Assembly (NCBI GenBank): GCA_904420185.1
Contig: CAJFUJ010000057.1
Span: 1-64,000 of the forward strand
From: an uncultured Butyricicoccus sp.
Lineage (GTDB): Bacteria; Bacillota; Clostridia; Oscillospirales; Butyricicoccaceae
Reading direction: 5' to 3'
Length of the DNA stretch: 64,000 bases
Shown here: piece by piece, positions 9,330 to 18,351 of the stretch
Layout: each line of letters starts with the position of its first letter
Numbering within the stretch: the first letter of the stretch is position 1
Notes under the pieces: generated by a model
What the model was told of the DNA's origin: nothing
Seen by the model: only the letters and a program-made list of their open reading frames with translations
Databases searched by the model: none
Position numbers and translations under genes: made by a program

Positions 9330-10577
9330 ATGGAAATCTCCAAACGCGATGTTTTGGAGCTTCGGCGCAGGTTGACCAAAAAAGGATGCAGCTTTCAACA
9401 AATGGCAGGTTGCTATGTCAATGGAGAAAAAGAAATCTTGCTGGAATTCACTGAGTCGTTTACCGATTTGAGTGAGGATGAATTTTTTAAATATTTAGAA
9501 ATCGCAAAAAAGGCCCTGTCAGGTACGCTCGGCAGCAATCTGCTCGACTTGGAGTTTGATCGGGGGCAGGAGGCCGACGAACGGCAGCGCTTTCTGCTTA
9601 CGCTCAAGTCTAGCAAGCTCAAAAACCCCGATTTGCTGCGCCGGTTTTATGAACAAGTGATTGCACAATACGACAATCCCGGCAATTACCTCATCTTGGT
9701 CTTCCATGATATTTATGACGTCATCACACGCGCCAAGGACCGGGCTAAACTGGATGAATCTGAAGAAGTGTACGAATATATTATCTGCGCAATTTGTCCG
9801 GTGGAACTGTCCAAGCCCGGCCTGGGGTATCGGGAAGAAGAAAACCGCATCGGCTTGCGCGAACGTGACTGGGTGGTGGGCTTGCCCGAAATCGGATTTC
9901 TTTACCCGTCTTTCCGCAATCGGGGCAGCGACGTCAATGCCCTGCTGTACTACATCAAAAATGGAAAGGAAATCCATCCGACCTTTGTCGAACAGGCGCT
10001 TGGCTGCCAAACCAAACGGACGGCTTATGAAGAAAAACAGACCTTCCAGGAGATTGTTCAGGACGCCTTTGGGGCGCAGAGCGACCAAGCGGATGCCGCA
10101 TTTGTCGCTTTGCAGCGCAACTTAAACGGTCTGATTGAGGTGGAGGAGCGCGGGGAAAGCCCACTGACCACCAGCGAAGTGTCCGGTCTGCTCGAGGATG
10201 TGGAAATGCCGCAAGAGGTGCGCGAACAAATTGAGCGCGACTATCAGCAGACCTTTGGCGACGCGCTGCCAGCTGCCGGACATCTGCTCGACCGCAAGCT
10301 GGCTGAGGAAGGGATGCGGCGCGCCCAGACCATGGAGCTGCAAAGCCAGATCGTTTCTTTGCAACAGCAGCTCCAGCAAACCCAGGCGGAGGGGGCGCTG
10401 CCCGACCGGATTTTGCAGCTGGTGCCGTCCGAGCGGCGCGGCCAGGTGCGCACCCAGATACTGGATGGCCAGCGCTATCTGCTCATCCCACTCGCAGATG
10501 GGGAAACCATGGCCGCGGACGGCGCCGCCCAGGCAGAACAAGCCCCTGCAAGCGATGACAGGGTTCCCTGGGATTGA
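9330..10577 (+). CDS. DUF4317 family protein
   Basis: MEISKRDVLELRRRLTKKGCSFQQMAGCYVNGEKEILLEFTESFTDLSEDEFFKYLEIAKKALSGTLGSNLLDLEF. Confidence 0.8.
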   Translation: MEISKRDVLELRRRLTKKGCSFQQMAGCYVNGEKEILLEFTESFTDLSEDEFFKYLEIAKKALSGTLGSNLLDLEFDRGQEADERQRFLLTLKSSKLKNPDLLRRFYEQVIAQYDNPGNYLILVFHDIYDVITRAKDRAKLDESEEVYEYIICAICPVELSKPGLGYREEENRIGLRERDWVVGLPEIGFLYPSFRNRGSDVNALLYYIKNGKEIHPTFVEQALGCQTKRTAYEEKQTFQEIVQDAFGAQSDQADAAFVALQRNLNGLIEVEERGESPLTTSEVSGLLEDVEMPQEVREQIERDYQQTFGDALPAAGHLLDRKLAEEGMRRAQTMELQSQIVSLQQQLQQTQAEGALPDRILQLVPSERRGQVRTQILDGQRYLLIPLADGETMAADGAAQAEQAPASDDRVPWD

Positions 10578-10580
10578 AAA

Positions 10581-10616
10581 AGGCCCTTTCCACTCTGTAA
10601 AGGGCGGAAAGGGCCT
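10581..10616. terminator. Bidirectional terminator between convergent DUF4317 and metK genes
   Basis: AGGCCCTTTCC ... GGAAAGGGCCT with flanking A/T tracts. Confidence 0.8.
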
Positions 10617-10631
10617 GCTTTTCTACTCTGA

Positions 10632-11819
10632 TTATTCGGCGACTGCCTTTTTCAGTGCATCGATGCGGTCGGTCTTTTCCCAAGCCACGCCGAGATCTTC
10701 GCGGCCCATGTGGCCGTAAGCGGCCAAGGGGCGGTAAATCGGTTGGCGCAGGCCAAGCGTGTTGATAATGGCGGCCGGGCGCAGGTCAAAGACCGCTTCC
10801 ACGGCGTCAGTCAGCTTGCTTTCGTCCACCTTGCCGGTGCCGAAGGTATCGACCATGATCGATACCGGACGCGCCACGCCGATCGCGTAGGCCAGCTGCA
10901 CCTCACAGCGGTCAGCCAGGCCGGCGGCTACGATATTCTTGGCCACATAGCGTGCAGCATAAGCGGCCGAACGATCCACCTTGGTGGGGTCCTTGCCCGA
11001 AAAGGCACCGCCGCCGTGGCGGCCGATGCCGCCATATGTATCGACGATGATCTTGCGGCCGGTCAATCCAGAATCACCCTGTGGGCCACCAATGACAAAC
11101 CGGCCGGTCGGGTTGACCAAAAAGCGGGTGTGCTCGTCGAGCAGGTGGGCGGGGATGACCGGGGTGATGACCTGCTCGATCATGTCCTGGCGGAGCTGCT
11201 GGATGGAAACTTCGGGGGAGTGCTGGGTGGACAGTACAACCGTATCCACACGGATCGGGCGGCATGCGTCGTCATATTCAACGGTGACTTGGGTCTTGCC
11301 GTCCGGGCGGAGGTAGTCAAAGGTGCCGTCCTTGCGCACCTGGGTCAGGCGCTTGGCCATTTTGTGGGCCAGCGAGATGGGCAGGGGCATTAGCTCGGGG
11401 GTATCGTTGCAAGCGTAGCCGAACATCATGCCCTGGTCGCCCGCGCCGGTGGCGAAGGCGGCTTCTTCGTCGCCCTCCTTGCGTTCGAGCGAATTGTCCA
11501 CGCCAAGCGCAATGTCGGCGCTTTGTTCGTCGATGGTAGTGATCACCGCGCAGGTGTCGCAGTCAAAGCCGTATTTGGCGCGGTCATAGCCGATGTCGCG
11601 GATGACCTGGCGGACCACCTTGGGGATATCGACATAGCATTTTGTAGAAATTTCACCCATGACCGAGACCATACCGGTTGTGCAGGTGGTTTCGCAGGCG
11701 ACGCGGGCATAGGGGTCGTTTTCCAGCATGGCGTCCAGGATTGCGTCGGAAATTTGGTCGCAAATTTTATCGGGATGTCCTTCGGTGACCGATTCAGAAG
11801 TAAATAAATGTTTTGCCAT
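10632..11819 (-). CDS. metK: S-adenosylmethionine synthetase
   Basis: [63 protein letters not shown]. Confidence 0.97.
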   Translation of the reverse strand: MAKHLFTSESVTEGHPDKICDQISDAILDAMLENDPYARVACETTCTTGMVSVMGEISTKCYVDIPKVVRQVIRDIGYDRAKYGFDCDTCAVITTIDEQSADIALGVDNSLERKEGDEEAAFATGAGDQGMMFGYACNDTPELMPLPISLAHKMAKRLTQVRKDGTFDYLRPDGKTQVTVEYDDACRPIRVDTVVLSTQHSPEVSIQQLRQDMIEQVITPVIPAHLLDEHTRFLVNPTGRFVIGGPQGDSGLTGRKIIVDTYGGIGRHGGGAFSGKDPTKVDRSAAYAARYVAKNIVAAGLADRCEVQLAYAIGVARPVSIMVDTFGTGKVDESKLTDAVEAVFDLRPAAIINTLGLRQPIYRPLAAYGHMGREDLGVAWEKTDRIDALKKAVAE

Positions 11820-11858
11820 AGTGCTTGATAGATCCTTTCACATAAAATAAGGGAAAAT

Positions 11859-12008
11859 AAAAAAGCGCCCTCCGACGGAGCGAGCGCACTTGAGCCTCAT
11901 CTTTCGGTTCGCTGAACGAACAGAAGTACCGCCGGATTTGGCACCTTGCCAACTGGCAGGTTGCCGGGTTTCATCGGGCCGATCCCTCCACCGCTCTTGA
12001 TAAGGTAT
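11859..12008 (-). promoter_or_regulatory. SAM-I (S-box) riboswitch with terminator, upstream of metK
   Basis: Minus strand: CTTATCAAGAGCGGTGGAGGGATCGGCCCGATGAAACCCGGCAACCTGCC...GGTGCCAAATCC...GAAAGATGAGGC, then GC-rich hairpin and TTTTTT. Confidence 0.95.
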
Positions 12009-12026
12009 CCCTATGAATTTAACTTC

Positions 12027-12055
12027 ATTTTAGCGGAAAAGCCCGCGCTTGTCAA
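12027..12055 (-). promoter_or_regulatory. metK promoter (TTGACA-17-TAAAAT on minus strand)
   Basis: Plus-strand TGTCAA 12050-12055 and ATTTTA 12027-12032, 17 nt apart, just upstream of the SAM riboswitch. Confidence 0.75.
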
Positions 12056-12132
12056 GCCCTATTCCGACATCTTGCGTATGCAAGGGTTTGCAAATTACCT
12101 GAAAGACTCTTTGAAAAAATACACTTTTGTTC

Positions 12133-12161
12133 TTGACAAGATTCGCTTGCTACGCTATACT
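12133..12161 (+). promoter_or_regulatory. Promoter for Mn riboswitch/P-type ATPase (TTGACA-17-TATACT)
   Basis: TTGACA 12133-12138, TATACT 12156-12161. Confidence 0.8.
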
Positions 12162-12174
12162 TGTGTTACGTTTC

Positions 12175-12322
12175 CAAAAGGGAGTAGTCATAAGCGTCGC
12201 CATCAACATCCCGATTTGGGGTTTCCCCAATCTGGTGGCGGCCGCCGGCTTTGGTACGGTCACAAGACTTTTGCGCGAGCGTTCCGGTTTTTGCCGGAAT
12301 GTAGGGCAAAAGTCTTTTTTTA
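12175..12322 (+). promoter_or_regulatory. yybP-ykoY (Mn2+) riboswitch with overlapping intrinsic terminator
   Basis: CAAAAGGGAGTAGTC...CGCCATCAACATCC...GCCGCCGGCTTTGGTACGGTCACAAGACTTTTG matches the yybP-ykoY core; P1 CAAAAG/CTTTTG; AAGACTTTTGC (12264-12274) re-pairs with GCAAAAGTCTT (12305-12315) followed by T-tract. Confidence 0.85.
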
Positions 12323-12377
12323 TACCATATGCAAGGCGGAGTACGCAAAACTGAATGCAAAAGGAGTCTGTACAACT

Positions 12378-15011
12378 ATGGAAACTCTACATTACCGAAG
12401 TTCGGCCGAACAAGTGCTTGCCGACGTGGACAGCCGCCGCAGCGGCCTGGAGCCCGCAGAAGCAGCAGCGCGGCTCGAACGGATCGGCCCCAACGCATTG
12501 TCGGAAGGCAAGAAAAAATCGGTCGCGCAGGTGTTCTTCGAGCAGTTCAAGGACCTGCTGGTCATCATTTTGATTGCAGCGGCCGTGATCTCCATGCTTT
12601 CGGGCAACGTCGAAAGCACTATCGTCATTTTTGCAGTGCTGATCTTGAACGCAGTATTGGGTACGGTGCAGCATTGCAAGGCAGAAAAATCCTTGCAAAG
12701 CCTCAAGTCTATGTCCGCACCCAGTGCAAAAGTGATTCGCGGCGGAAACCGCATGGTTGTCCCTTCGGCGGAAATCGTGCCAGGTGACATCGTTGAGCTG
12801 GAAGCCGGCGATATGGTTGTGGCCGACGGCCGCATCCTGGAAAACTATTCGCTGAAAGTCAATGAAAGCGCGCTGACCGGCGAAAGCGAGAGCGTGGAAA
12901 AAACCGCCGAAGCGATTGCAGGCGATCAGCAAGTGGCCCTGGGCGACCGCAAGAACATGGTGTTTTCCGGCTCGCTCGTGACCTATGGCCGCGCGGTGCT
13001 GGTGGTTACGGCCACCGGCATGCAGACCGAGCTGGGACGGGTCGCAGCGCTGATGAACCAAACCCAGCAGCGCAAAACCCCGCTGCAGCAAAGTTTGGAC
13101 GATTTCAGCCGCCGCTTGGCCGCAATCATCCTGGTGATTTGCGCAGGCGTATTCGCACTTAGCCTGTACCACGCGGGTGGCATCAACGCCCAAAGCGTGC
13201 TCGATTCCATGATGTTTGCAGTGGCCCTTGCGGTTGCGGCCATTCCGGAAGCGCTCAGCTCAATTGTCACCATTGTACAGGCAATGGGTACCCAAAAAAT
13301 GGCCCGGCAGAACGCGATTATCAAGGAGCTCAAAGCAGTAGAAACCTTGGGCGCGGTATCGGTCATCTGCTCGGACAAAACCGGTACGTTGACCCAAAAT
13401 AAAATGACCCCGCAAAAAATCTATGCGGACGACCAATTGCTGGATGAAAAACATTTAGACCTTGCCAATGATGTGCAGCGGTTGCTGCTGAAATCCGCTT
13501 TGCTGGCCAGTGATGCCACAACCGATGAGGAAAACGGCACGGCCATTGGCGACCCGACCGAAATCGCGCTCGTGATGATCGGCGACCGTCTGGGCGTGGA
13601 GGAGAGCGCTTACCGCGAACAACATCCCCGCCTGCAAGAGCTGGCTTTTGACTCCGACCGCAAGCTGATGAGCACCTTGCACGATATCGAGGGCGTGCCG
13701 ACCATGTACACCAAGGGCGCCATCGATGTGCTGCTCAGCCGTTCGTGCAGCGTGATGACCTCGGCTGGTCCGGAACCCATGACCGATGAATGGCGTGAGC
13801 GCATCCAACAGGTCAACCGCGAGTTGTCCGAAGAAGGCCTGCGCGTGCTGTGCTTTGCCATGAAGACCTTGCCGGAAGTCCGTCCGCTGACGTTGGAGGA
13901 TGAGCACGAGTTTACCTTTATCGGCTTGATTTCCATGATCGACCCGCCGCGTCCGGAGGCAATCCGCGCAGTCGCTGACGCAAAACGGGGTGGTGTGCGC
14001 ACCATTATGATTACAGGCGACCATAAAATTACCGCTGCGGCCATCGCCAAGCAGATCGGCATTCTGCGCGAAGGCGATCTTGCGGTGTCCGGCGTGGAGC
14101 TGGACGCCATGAACGACGAGGAGCTGGACAAAAAACTCGCCTGCATCTCGGTCTATGCCCGCGTTTCGCCCGAGCATAAGATCCGCATTGTCGAAGCTTG
14201 GCAGCGGCAGGGATGCATTGTGTCGATGACCGGCGACGGCGTCAACGACGCACCCGCGCTCAAGGCAGCCGATATTGGCGTCGCCATGGGCATCACCGGC
14301 ACCGAGGTCTCCAAGGATGCGGCGGCCATGATTCTCGCGGATGACAATTTTGCAACCATTGTCGGTGCAGTGGTCAATGGCCGCGGGGTATATACCAATA
14401 TCAAAAATGCAATTAATTTCCTTCTATCAGGCAATATGGCGGGCATCCTTTGCGTATTGTTCACGTCCATCATGGCATTGCCCAACCCGTTTGCACCTGT
14501 TCATTTGTTGTTTATCAATTTGCTCACCGACTCACTTCCGGCCATTGCCATTGGTGTAGAGCCTGCAACAGGTGATCTGCTGCGCCAGCGGCCGCGCGAT
14601 CCCAAGGAGCCGATTCTAAATAAGCCGCTGTTGCTGCGCATCTTTGTGTACGGCGCGCTCATCGCCTGTGCAACAATGGCGTCCTACTATATCGGACTGC
14701 AAAGCGGCGGGGCTGCGTTGGCGATGACCCTGGCGTTTGCAACCTTGACCCTGTCGCGTTTGTTCCATGGCTTTAACTGCCGTGGGGAAAAGTCGATCTT
14801 CGGGCTGGGCTTTGGCACCAACCGCGCAAGCCTGCTCGCATTTGTAGCCGGCGTACTGCTGCTGGCGGCGGTGTTGTTCATCCCGGGACTCAGCAGCCTG
14901 TTCCAGGTGGCTTCTTTCACAGCCCAACAAATCGGCTTGGCCGCACTGTTGGCGCTGCTGCCCACCGTGGTTATCCAGGCATATAAAATCTACCGCGACG
15001 CCAAGCAATAA
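12378..15011 (+). CDS. Cation-translocating P-type ATPase (Ca2+/Mn2+ type)
   Basis: VICSDKTGTLTQNKMT, TGESESVEKTAE, TGDGVNDAPALKAADIGVAMGITGTEVSKDAA; ORF upstream of 12378 overlaps the riboswitch so real start is METLHYRSSAEQV. Confidence 0.93.
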   Translation: METLHYRSSAEQVLADVDSRRSGLEPAEAAARLERIGPNALSEGKKKSVAQVFFEQFKDLLVIILIAAAVISMLSGNVESTIVIFAVLILNAVLGTVQHCKAEKSLQSLKSMSAPSAKVIRGGNRMVVPSAEIVPGDIVELEAGDMVVADGRILENYSLKVNESALTGESESVEKTAEAIAGDQQVALGDRKNMVFSGSLVTYGRAVLVVTATGMQTELGRVAALMNQTQQRKTPLQQSLDDFSRRLAAIILVICAGVFALSLYHAGGINAQSVLDSMMFAVALAVAAIPEALSSIVTIVQAMGTQKMARQNAIIKELKAVETLGAVSVICSDKTGTLTQNKMTPQKIYADDQLLDEKHLDLANDVQRLLLKSALLASDATTDEENGTAIGDPTEIALVMIGDRLGVEESAYREQHPRLQELAFDSDRKLMSTLHDIEGVPTMYTKGAIDVLLSRSCSVMTSAGPEPMTDEWRERIQQVNRELSEEGLRVLCFAMKTLPEVRPLTLEDEHEFTFIGLISMIDPPRPEAIRAVADAKRGGVRTIMITGDHKITAAAIAKQIGILREGDLAVSGVELDAMNDEELDKKLACISVYARVSPEHKIRIVEAWQRQGCIVSMTGDGVNDAPALKAADIGVAMGITGTEVSKDAAAMILADDNFATIVGAVVNGRGVYTNIKNAINFLLSGNMAGILCVLFTSIMALPNPFAPVHLLFINLLTDSLPAIAIGVEPATGDLLRQRPRDPKEPILNKPLLLRIFVYGALIACATMASYYIGLQSGGAALAMTLAFATLTLSRLFHGFNCRGEKSIFGLGFGTNRASLLAFVAGVLLLAAVLFIPGLSSLFQVASFTAQQIGLAALLALLPTVVIQAYKIYRDAKQ

Positions 15012-15020
15012 CCTACAAAT

Positions 15021-15059
15021 AAAAAGGGCCTTGCTTCCACTGGAGGCAAGGCCCTTTTG
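15021..15059 (+). terminator. Intrinsic terminator of P-type ATPase gene
   Basis: AAAAGGGCCTTGC ... GGCAAGGCCCTTTT. Confidence 0.8.
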
Positions 15060-15064
15060 CTTGC

Positions 15065-15097
15065 AAAAATCCCCCTGGCATAACCCCCGCCAGGGGG
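15065..15097 (-). terminator. Intrinsic terminator of ispH-S1 gene
   Basis: CCCCCTGGC...GCCAGGGGG, followed on the minus strand by ATTTTTG. Confidence 0.7.
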
Positions 15098-15110
15098 ACA
15101 GTGTGCAATC

Positions 15111-17054
15111 TTATTCTTCGTCCTCGTCCTCGCCGGTCAACAGCGCACGGATGGACAGGGAAACCTTCTTCTTTTCTTCGTTGATGTCGATGATCTTGGC
15201 ATCCACCTCTTCACCGATGGACAGGGTCTCGTCAGCCTTAGCGATGCGATGATCGGCAATCTGAGAGATGTGGATCAAGCCGTCTACACCCGGGACGATC
15301 TCAGCGAATGCGCCGAACGGCATAAACTTGAGGATCTTGACCTTGGCGGTATCGCCAACCGAATACTGGGATGTAAAGATGTTCCACGGATTATCCTCTT
15401 CGCGCTTGTAACCCAGCGAAATCTTGCGATTCTCGCGGTCCAGGCCGATGACATAAACCTTAACTTGGTCGCCAATCGAAACCACCTCAGAGGGGTGCTT
15501 AATCCGGCCCCAAGACAGCTCAGAGATGTGGATCATGCCGTCTACACCGCCGATATCCACAAATGCGCCATAGGAAGTCAGGCTCTTAACCGTGCCTTCA
15601 TACTCGTTGCCAACTTCGATAGTCTCCCAAATTTTTTCAGCTGCTGCTTTGCGTGCCTCCTGCAGGACCGCGCGGATCGAGCCGACCACGCGCTTGCGCT
15701 GCCGGTTGATCTCGGTGATATAGAACGACTGCTTGGTCTTGACCAGCTTGCTCATGGAGTCATCCTTGGGCACGCCAGTCTGGGAAGCTGGAATAAATAC
15801 GCGCACGCCAAACGCACTGGCCACAACACCGCCACGGTTTTCTTCGGTGATGATACCTTCTACAATTGTGTGCTCTTCCTTGGCTGCCTCAATCATCTCC
15901 CAGCCCTTGAGCTGGTCTACGCGCTTTTTAGACAGCGAAATCAGGCCTTCGCCATCGTTTACGCGGACAACGACTGCCTCGATTTCGTCGCCTGGGTGGA
16001 TATTCTCCTCCACGTTGTAGGACGGATCATCCGACAATTCTTCGATCGGGATATAAGCAGTCTGCTTGGTTCCCAGATCGACCTGCACGTCCTTCGGAGA
16101 AATTGCAATTACAGTGCCGGTTACTTTTTCTCCGTTCTTTATAGACTTGAGGGATTCCTCCAGCATCGCGGCGAAATCCTCACCAGTTTCCACTTTCATT
16201 TCTTCGCTCATCATGTCACTGACCTCCTTAATAATCCATGCCGGGGTGGAAGCGCCTGCTGTGATCCCAATCGTAGGGCTTCCTAACCGGGTTATCTCAT
16301 CTGCCTTCCATTCGGTTGCGTCCTCAATGTAGAATACATACGGGCAGAGAGTTTTGCTGATTTCATAGAGCCGCTTTGTGTTCGAGCTCTGTTTATCCCC
16401 AATCACAATCATGCATCCCGATTTTCCGGCAAGAAGACGAGCCTCGGCTTGGCGCTCGTCTGTCGCATTACATATTGTATCAAATATTTTGCAGTTTGTA
16501 CACCTTTTTTTCAGAATTTTCACAGAAATATCCCACACCGCCCGGTTGAGGGTGGTTTGTCCGACCACGCTGAGGGGGTCGTCAGCAGTGAAAATGCCTT
16601 GGGAAAAAGCGGCATCCAGTTGGTCGGGGGATTGAAAGACCGCCGCGTGGCCACACCATCCTGCAATCCCGACGACCTCTGGGTGACCAGGGCTGCCAAG
16701 AATTATAATTTTGCGTCCTTGTGCATATTCTTTCGCCACAATCCGGTGAATTTTGGAGACAAATGGGCAGGTCGCATCCGATACTGTGCAGCCTTTTTGC
16801 GCAAGCGTTTCATAGACCGTACGGGGGACGCCGTGGGCGCGAATTAATACAGGCGCGCCATCTGGTATTTCATCCAGCGTGTGGGCGGTACGCATTCCAA
16901 GCCCTTCTAGGCGACGGATCTCGTGGGTGTTATGGATAATTTCCCCATAACAGTAGACCGGCTGCTGCTGCCGGGCCAGCTGCTCGGCCATATCGACCGC
17001 CCGCCGAACACCAAAGCAGAATCCGGCCGTTTTGGCCACCTGTACCCGGCTCAC
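15111..17054 (-). CDS. ispH: Fusion of 4-hydroxy-3-methylbut-2-enyl diphosphate reductase (IspH) and S1-domain protein
   Basis: N-term [22 protein letters not shown]...[12 protein letters not shown]...CPFVSKIH (IspH) fused to S1 repeats ([44 protein letters not shown]). Confidence 0.93.
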   Translation of the reverse strand: MSRVQVAKTAGFCFGVRRAVDMAEQLARQQQPVYCYGEIIHNTHEIRRLEGLGMRTAHTLDEIPDGAPVLIRAHGVPRTVYETLAQKGCTVSDATCPFVSKIHRIVAKEYAQGRKIIILGSPGHPEVVGIAGWCGHAAVFQSPDQLDAAFSQGIFTADDPLSVVGQTTLNRAVWDISVKILKKRCTNCKIFDTICNATDERQAEARLLAGKSGCMIVIGDKQSSNTKRLYEISKTLCPYVFYIEDATEWKADEITRLGSPTIGITAGASTPAWIIKEVSDMMSEEMKVETGEDFAAMLEESLKSIKNGEKVTGTVIAISPKDVQVDLGTKQTAYIPIEELSDDPSYNVEENIHPGDEIEAVVVRVNDGEGLISLSKKRVDQLKGWEMIEAAKEEHTIVEGIITEENRGGVVASAFGVRVFIPASQTGVPKDDSMSKLVKTKQSFYITEINRQRKRVVGSIRAVLQEARKAAAEKIWETIEVGNEYEGTVKSLTSYGAFVDIGGVDGMIHISELSWGRIKHPSEVVSIGDQVKVYVIGLDRENRKISLGYKREEDNPWNIFTSQYSVGDTAKVKILKFMPFGAFAEIVPGVDGLIHISQIADHRIAKADETLSIGEEVDAKIIDINEEKKKVSLSIRALLTGEDEDEE

Positions 17055-17635
17055 TGCTCAGCCTCCCGCAACGCATAGATGCGGCGCAAAATTTCCTCGG
17101 ATACGGCGGCGTAATCGCGCGTTTTGGGGTCGGGCTGAAAGGGCTTGCCAAAGATGACGACCGCCCGGCAGCGGCGGGTTTTGTTCTCTGTGACATATAC
17201 GGGGACAATCGGTGCGCGCGTGCGCACCGCCAGCATAGCAGCGCCCTCCTTGGCCTCATGTTCACCGCCGCCACGGGTACCCTGTGGAAAAATAATGAGC
17301 TTGTTTCCATCCTTCACCGCTTGTAAAGCGGTTTTAATCGCGGTAATATCGGCCCGATCACGGTCCACAGGGAAAGCACCCAGCCAGGCGATGAGCCGGC
17401 CGAAAAATTTACCTTGAAACAGCTCTTTTTTTGCCATGAGACGAATGCGGATGGGGTTGCCGATGGCGGCCGACACCAACGGCGGATCGATGACGTCCGA
17501 ATGGTTGGGACAAATTACGCAGCCGCCTTCTGGGATATTTTCGTGGCCAATCACCTTATAGCCGAAATACAAATGCAGGGCAAACGCTACACATGGCAGC
17601 GCAAGATGCTGAAAGATGGGATGAAACTTTGCCAT
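17051..17635 (-). CDS. plsC: 1-acyl-sn-glycerol-3-phosphate acyltransferase
   Basis: CPNHSDVIDPPLV (HxxxxD), IFPQGTRGGG. Confidence 0.88.
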   Translation of the reverse strand: MAKFHPIFQHLALPCVAFALHLYFGYKVIGHENIPEGGCVICPNHSDVIDPPLVSAAIGNPIRIRLMAKKELFQGKFFGRLIAWLGAFPVDRDRADITAIKTALQAVKDGNKLIIFPQGTRGGGEHEAKEGAAMLAVRTRAPIVPVYVTENKTRRCRAVVIFGKPFQPDPKTRDYAAVSEEILRRIYALREAEQ

Positions 17636-17676
17636 AAAAACCTCCTTGGGATGGCCGGTCAGCACGGCTTCCCGTT

Positions 17677-18351
17677 TTATACCTCCTGCGCCTTGCGGAT
17701 GATTCGCAAAGCGGCGTCAATGCTCTCTTCGAGCGTTAAGTTGCTTGTATCGAGCAGCACAGCGTCGGGCGCGCGGCGTAAGGGCGCAACCGCCCGGCCG
17801 GCGTCCATCGAATCGCGCCGGGCCATATCGGCGAGCACCTGTTCCAAGGTTGTCTGCTGGCCTTTTTCGCACAGCTCGGCACACCGGCGTTCGGCGCGTT
17901 TTTCAGCTGAGGCGGTCAGAAAAATCTTTACATCTGCTTGCGGCAGAATGACTGTGCCAATGTCGCGCCCATCCATCACAACGCTGTTTTTGACCGCCAT
18001 GTCGCGCTGGATGCCGAGCAAGAACTCTCGCACCTCGGGGACCGATGACACACGGGAGGCAAACTGTGAAATTTGCGGGGTGCGGATGAGGTCGGTGACA
18101 TCCTCGCCGTTTAAGTAGACCCGCTGCAGGTCGAGCAAATACCGCAGCTCAATTTGCAGGTCAGGCAGCACCGAAATGACCTCTTGCCGGTCCATGGCGT
18201 CATAACCGCGCCGGCACACCGCCAGTCCGATCGCGCGGTACAGTGCGCCGGTGTCCACATACAGAAAGCCGAGCGTTTTGGCACACGCCCGCGCAATCGT
18301 ACTTTTGCCAGCCCCGGACGGACCGTCGATGGCAACTGAAATTCGTTTCAT
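17677..18351 (-). CDS. cmk: Cytidylate kinase
   Basis: ISVAIDGPSGAGKSTIARACAKTLGFLYVDTGALYRAIGL; DGRDIGTVILPQADVKIFLTAS. Confidence 0.95.
   Translation of the reverse strand: MKRISVAIDGPSGAGKSTIARACAKTLGFLYVDTGALYRAIGLAVCRRGYDAMDRQEVISVLPDLQIELRYLLDLQRVYLNGEDVTDLIRTPQISQFASRVSSVPEVREFLLGIQRDMAVKNSVVMDGRDIGTVILPQADVKIFLTASAEKRAERRCAELCEKGQQTTLEQVLADMARRDSMDAGRAVAPLRRAPDAVLLDTSNLTLEESIDAALRIIRKAQEV

Noticed and set aside
11946-12377. N-terminal extension of the P-type ATPase ORF (to 1021 aa)
   Set aside because: It runs through the SAM riboswitch antisense, the promoter and the Mn riboswitch; the canonical N-terminus starts at 12378.
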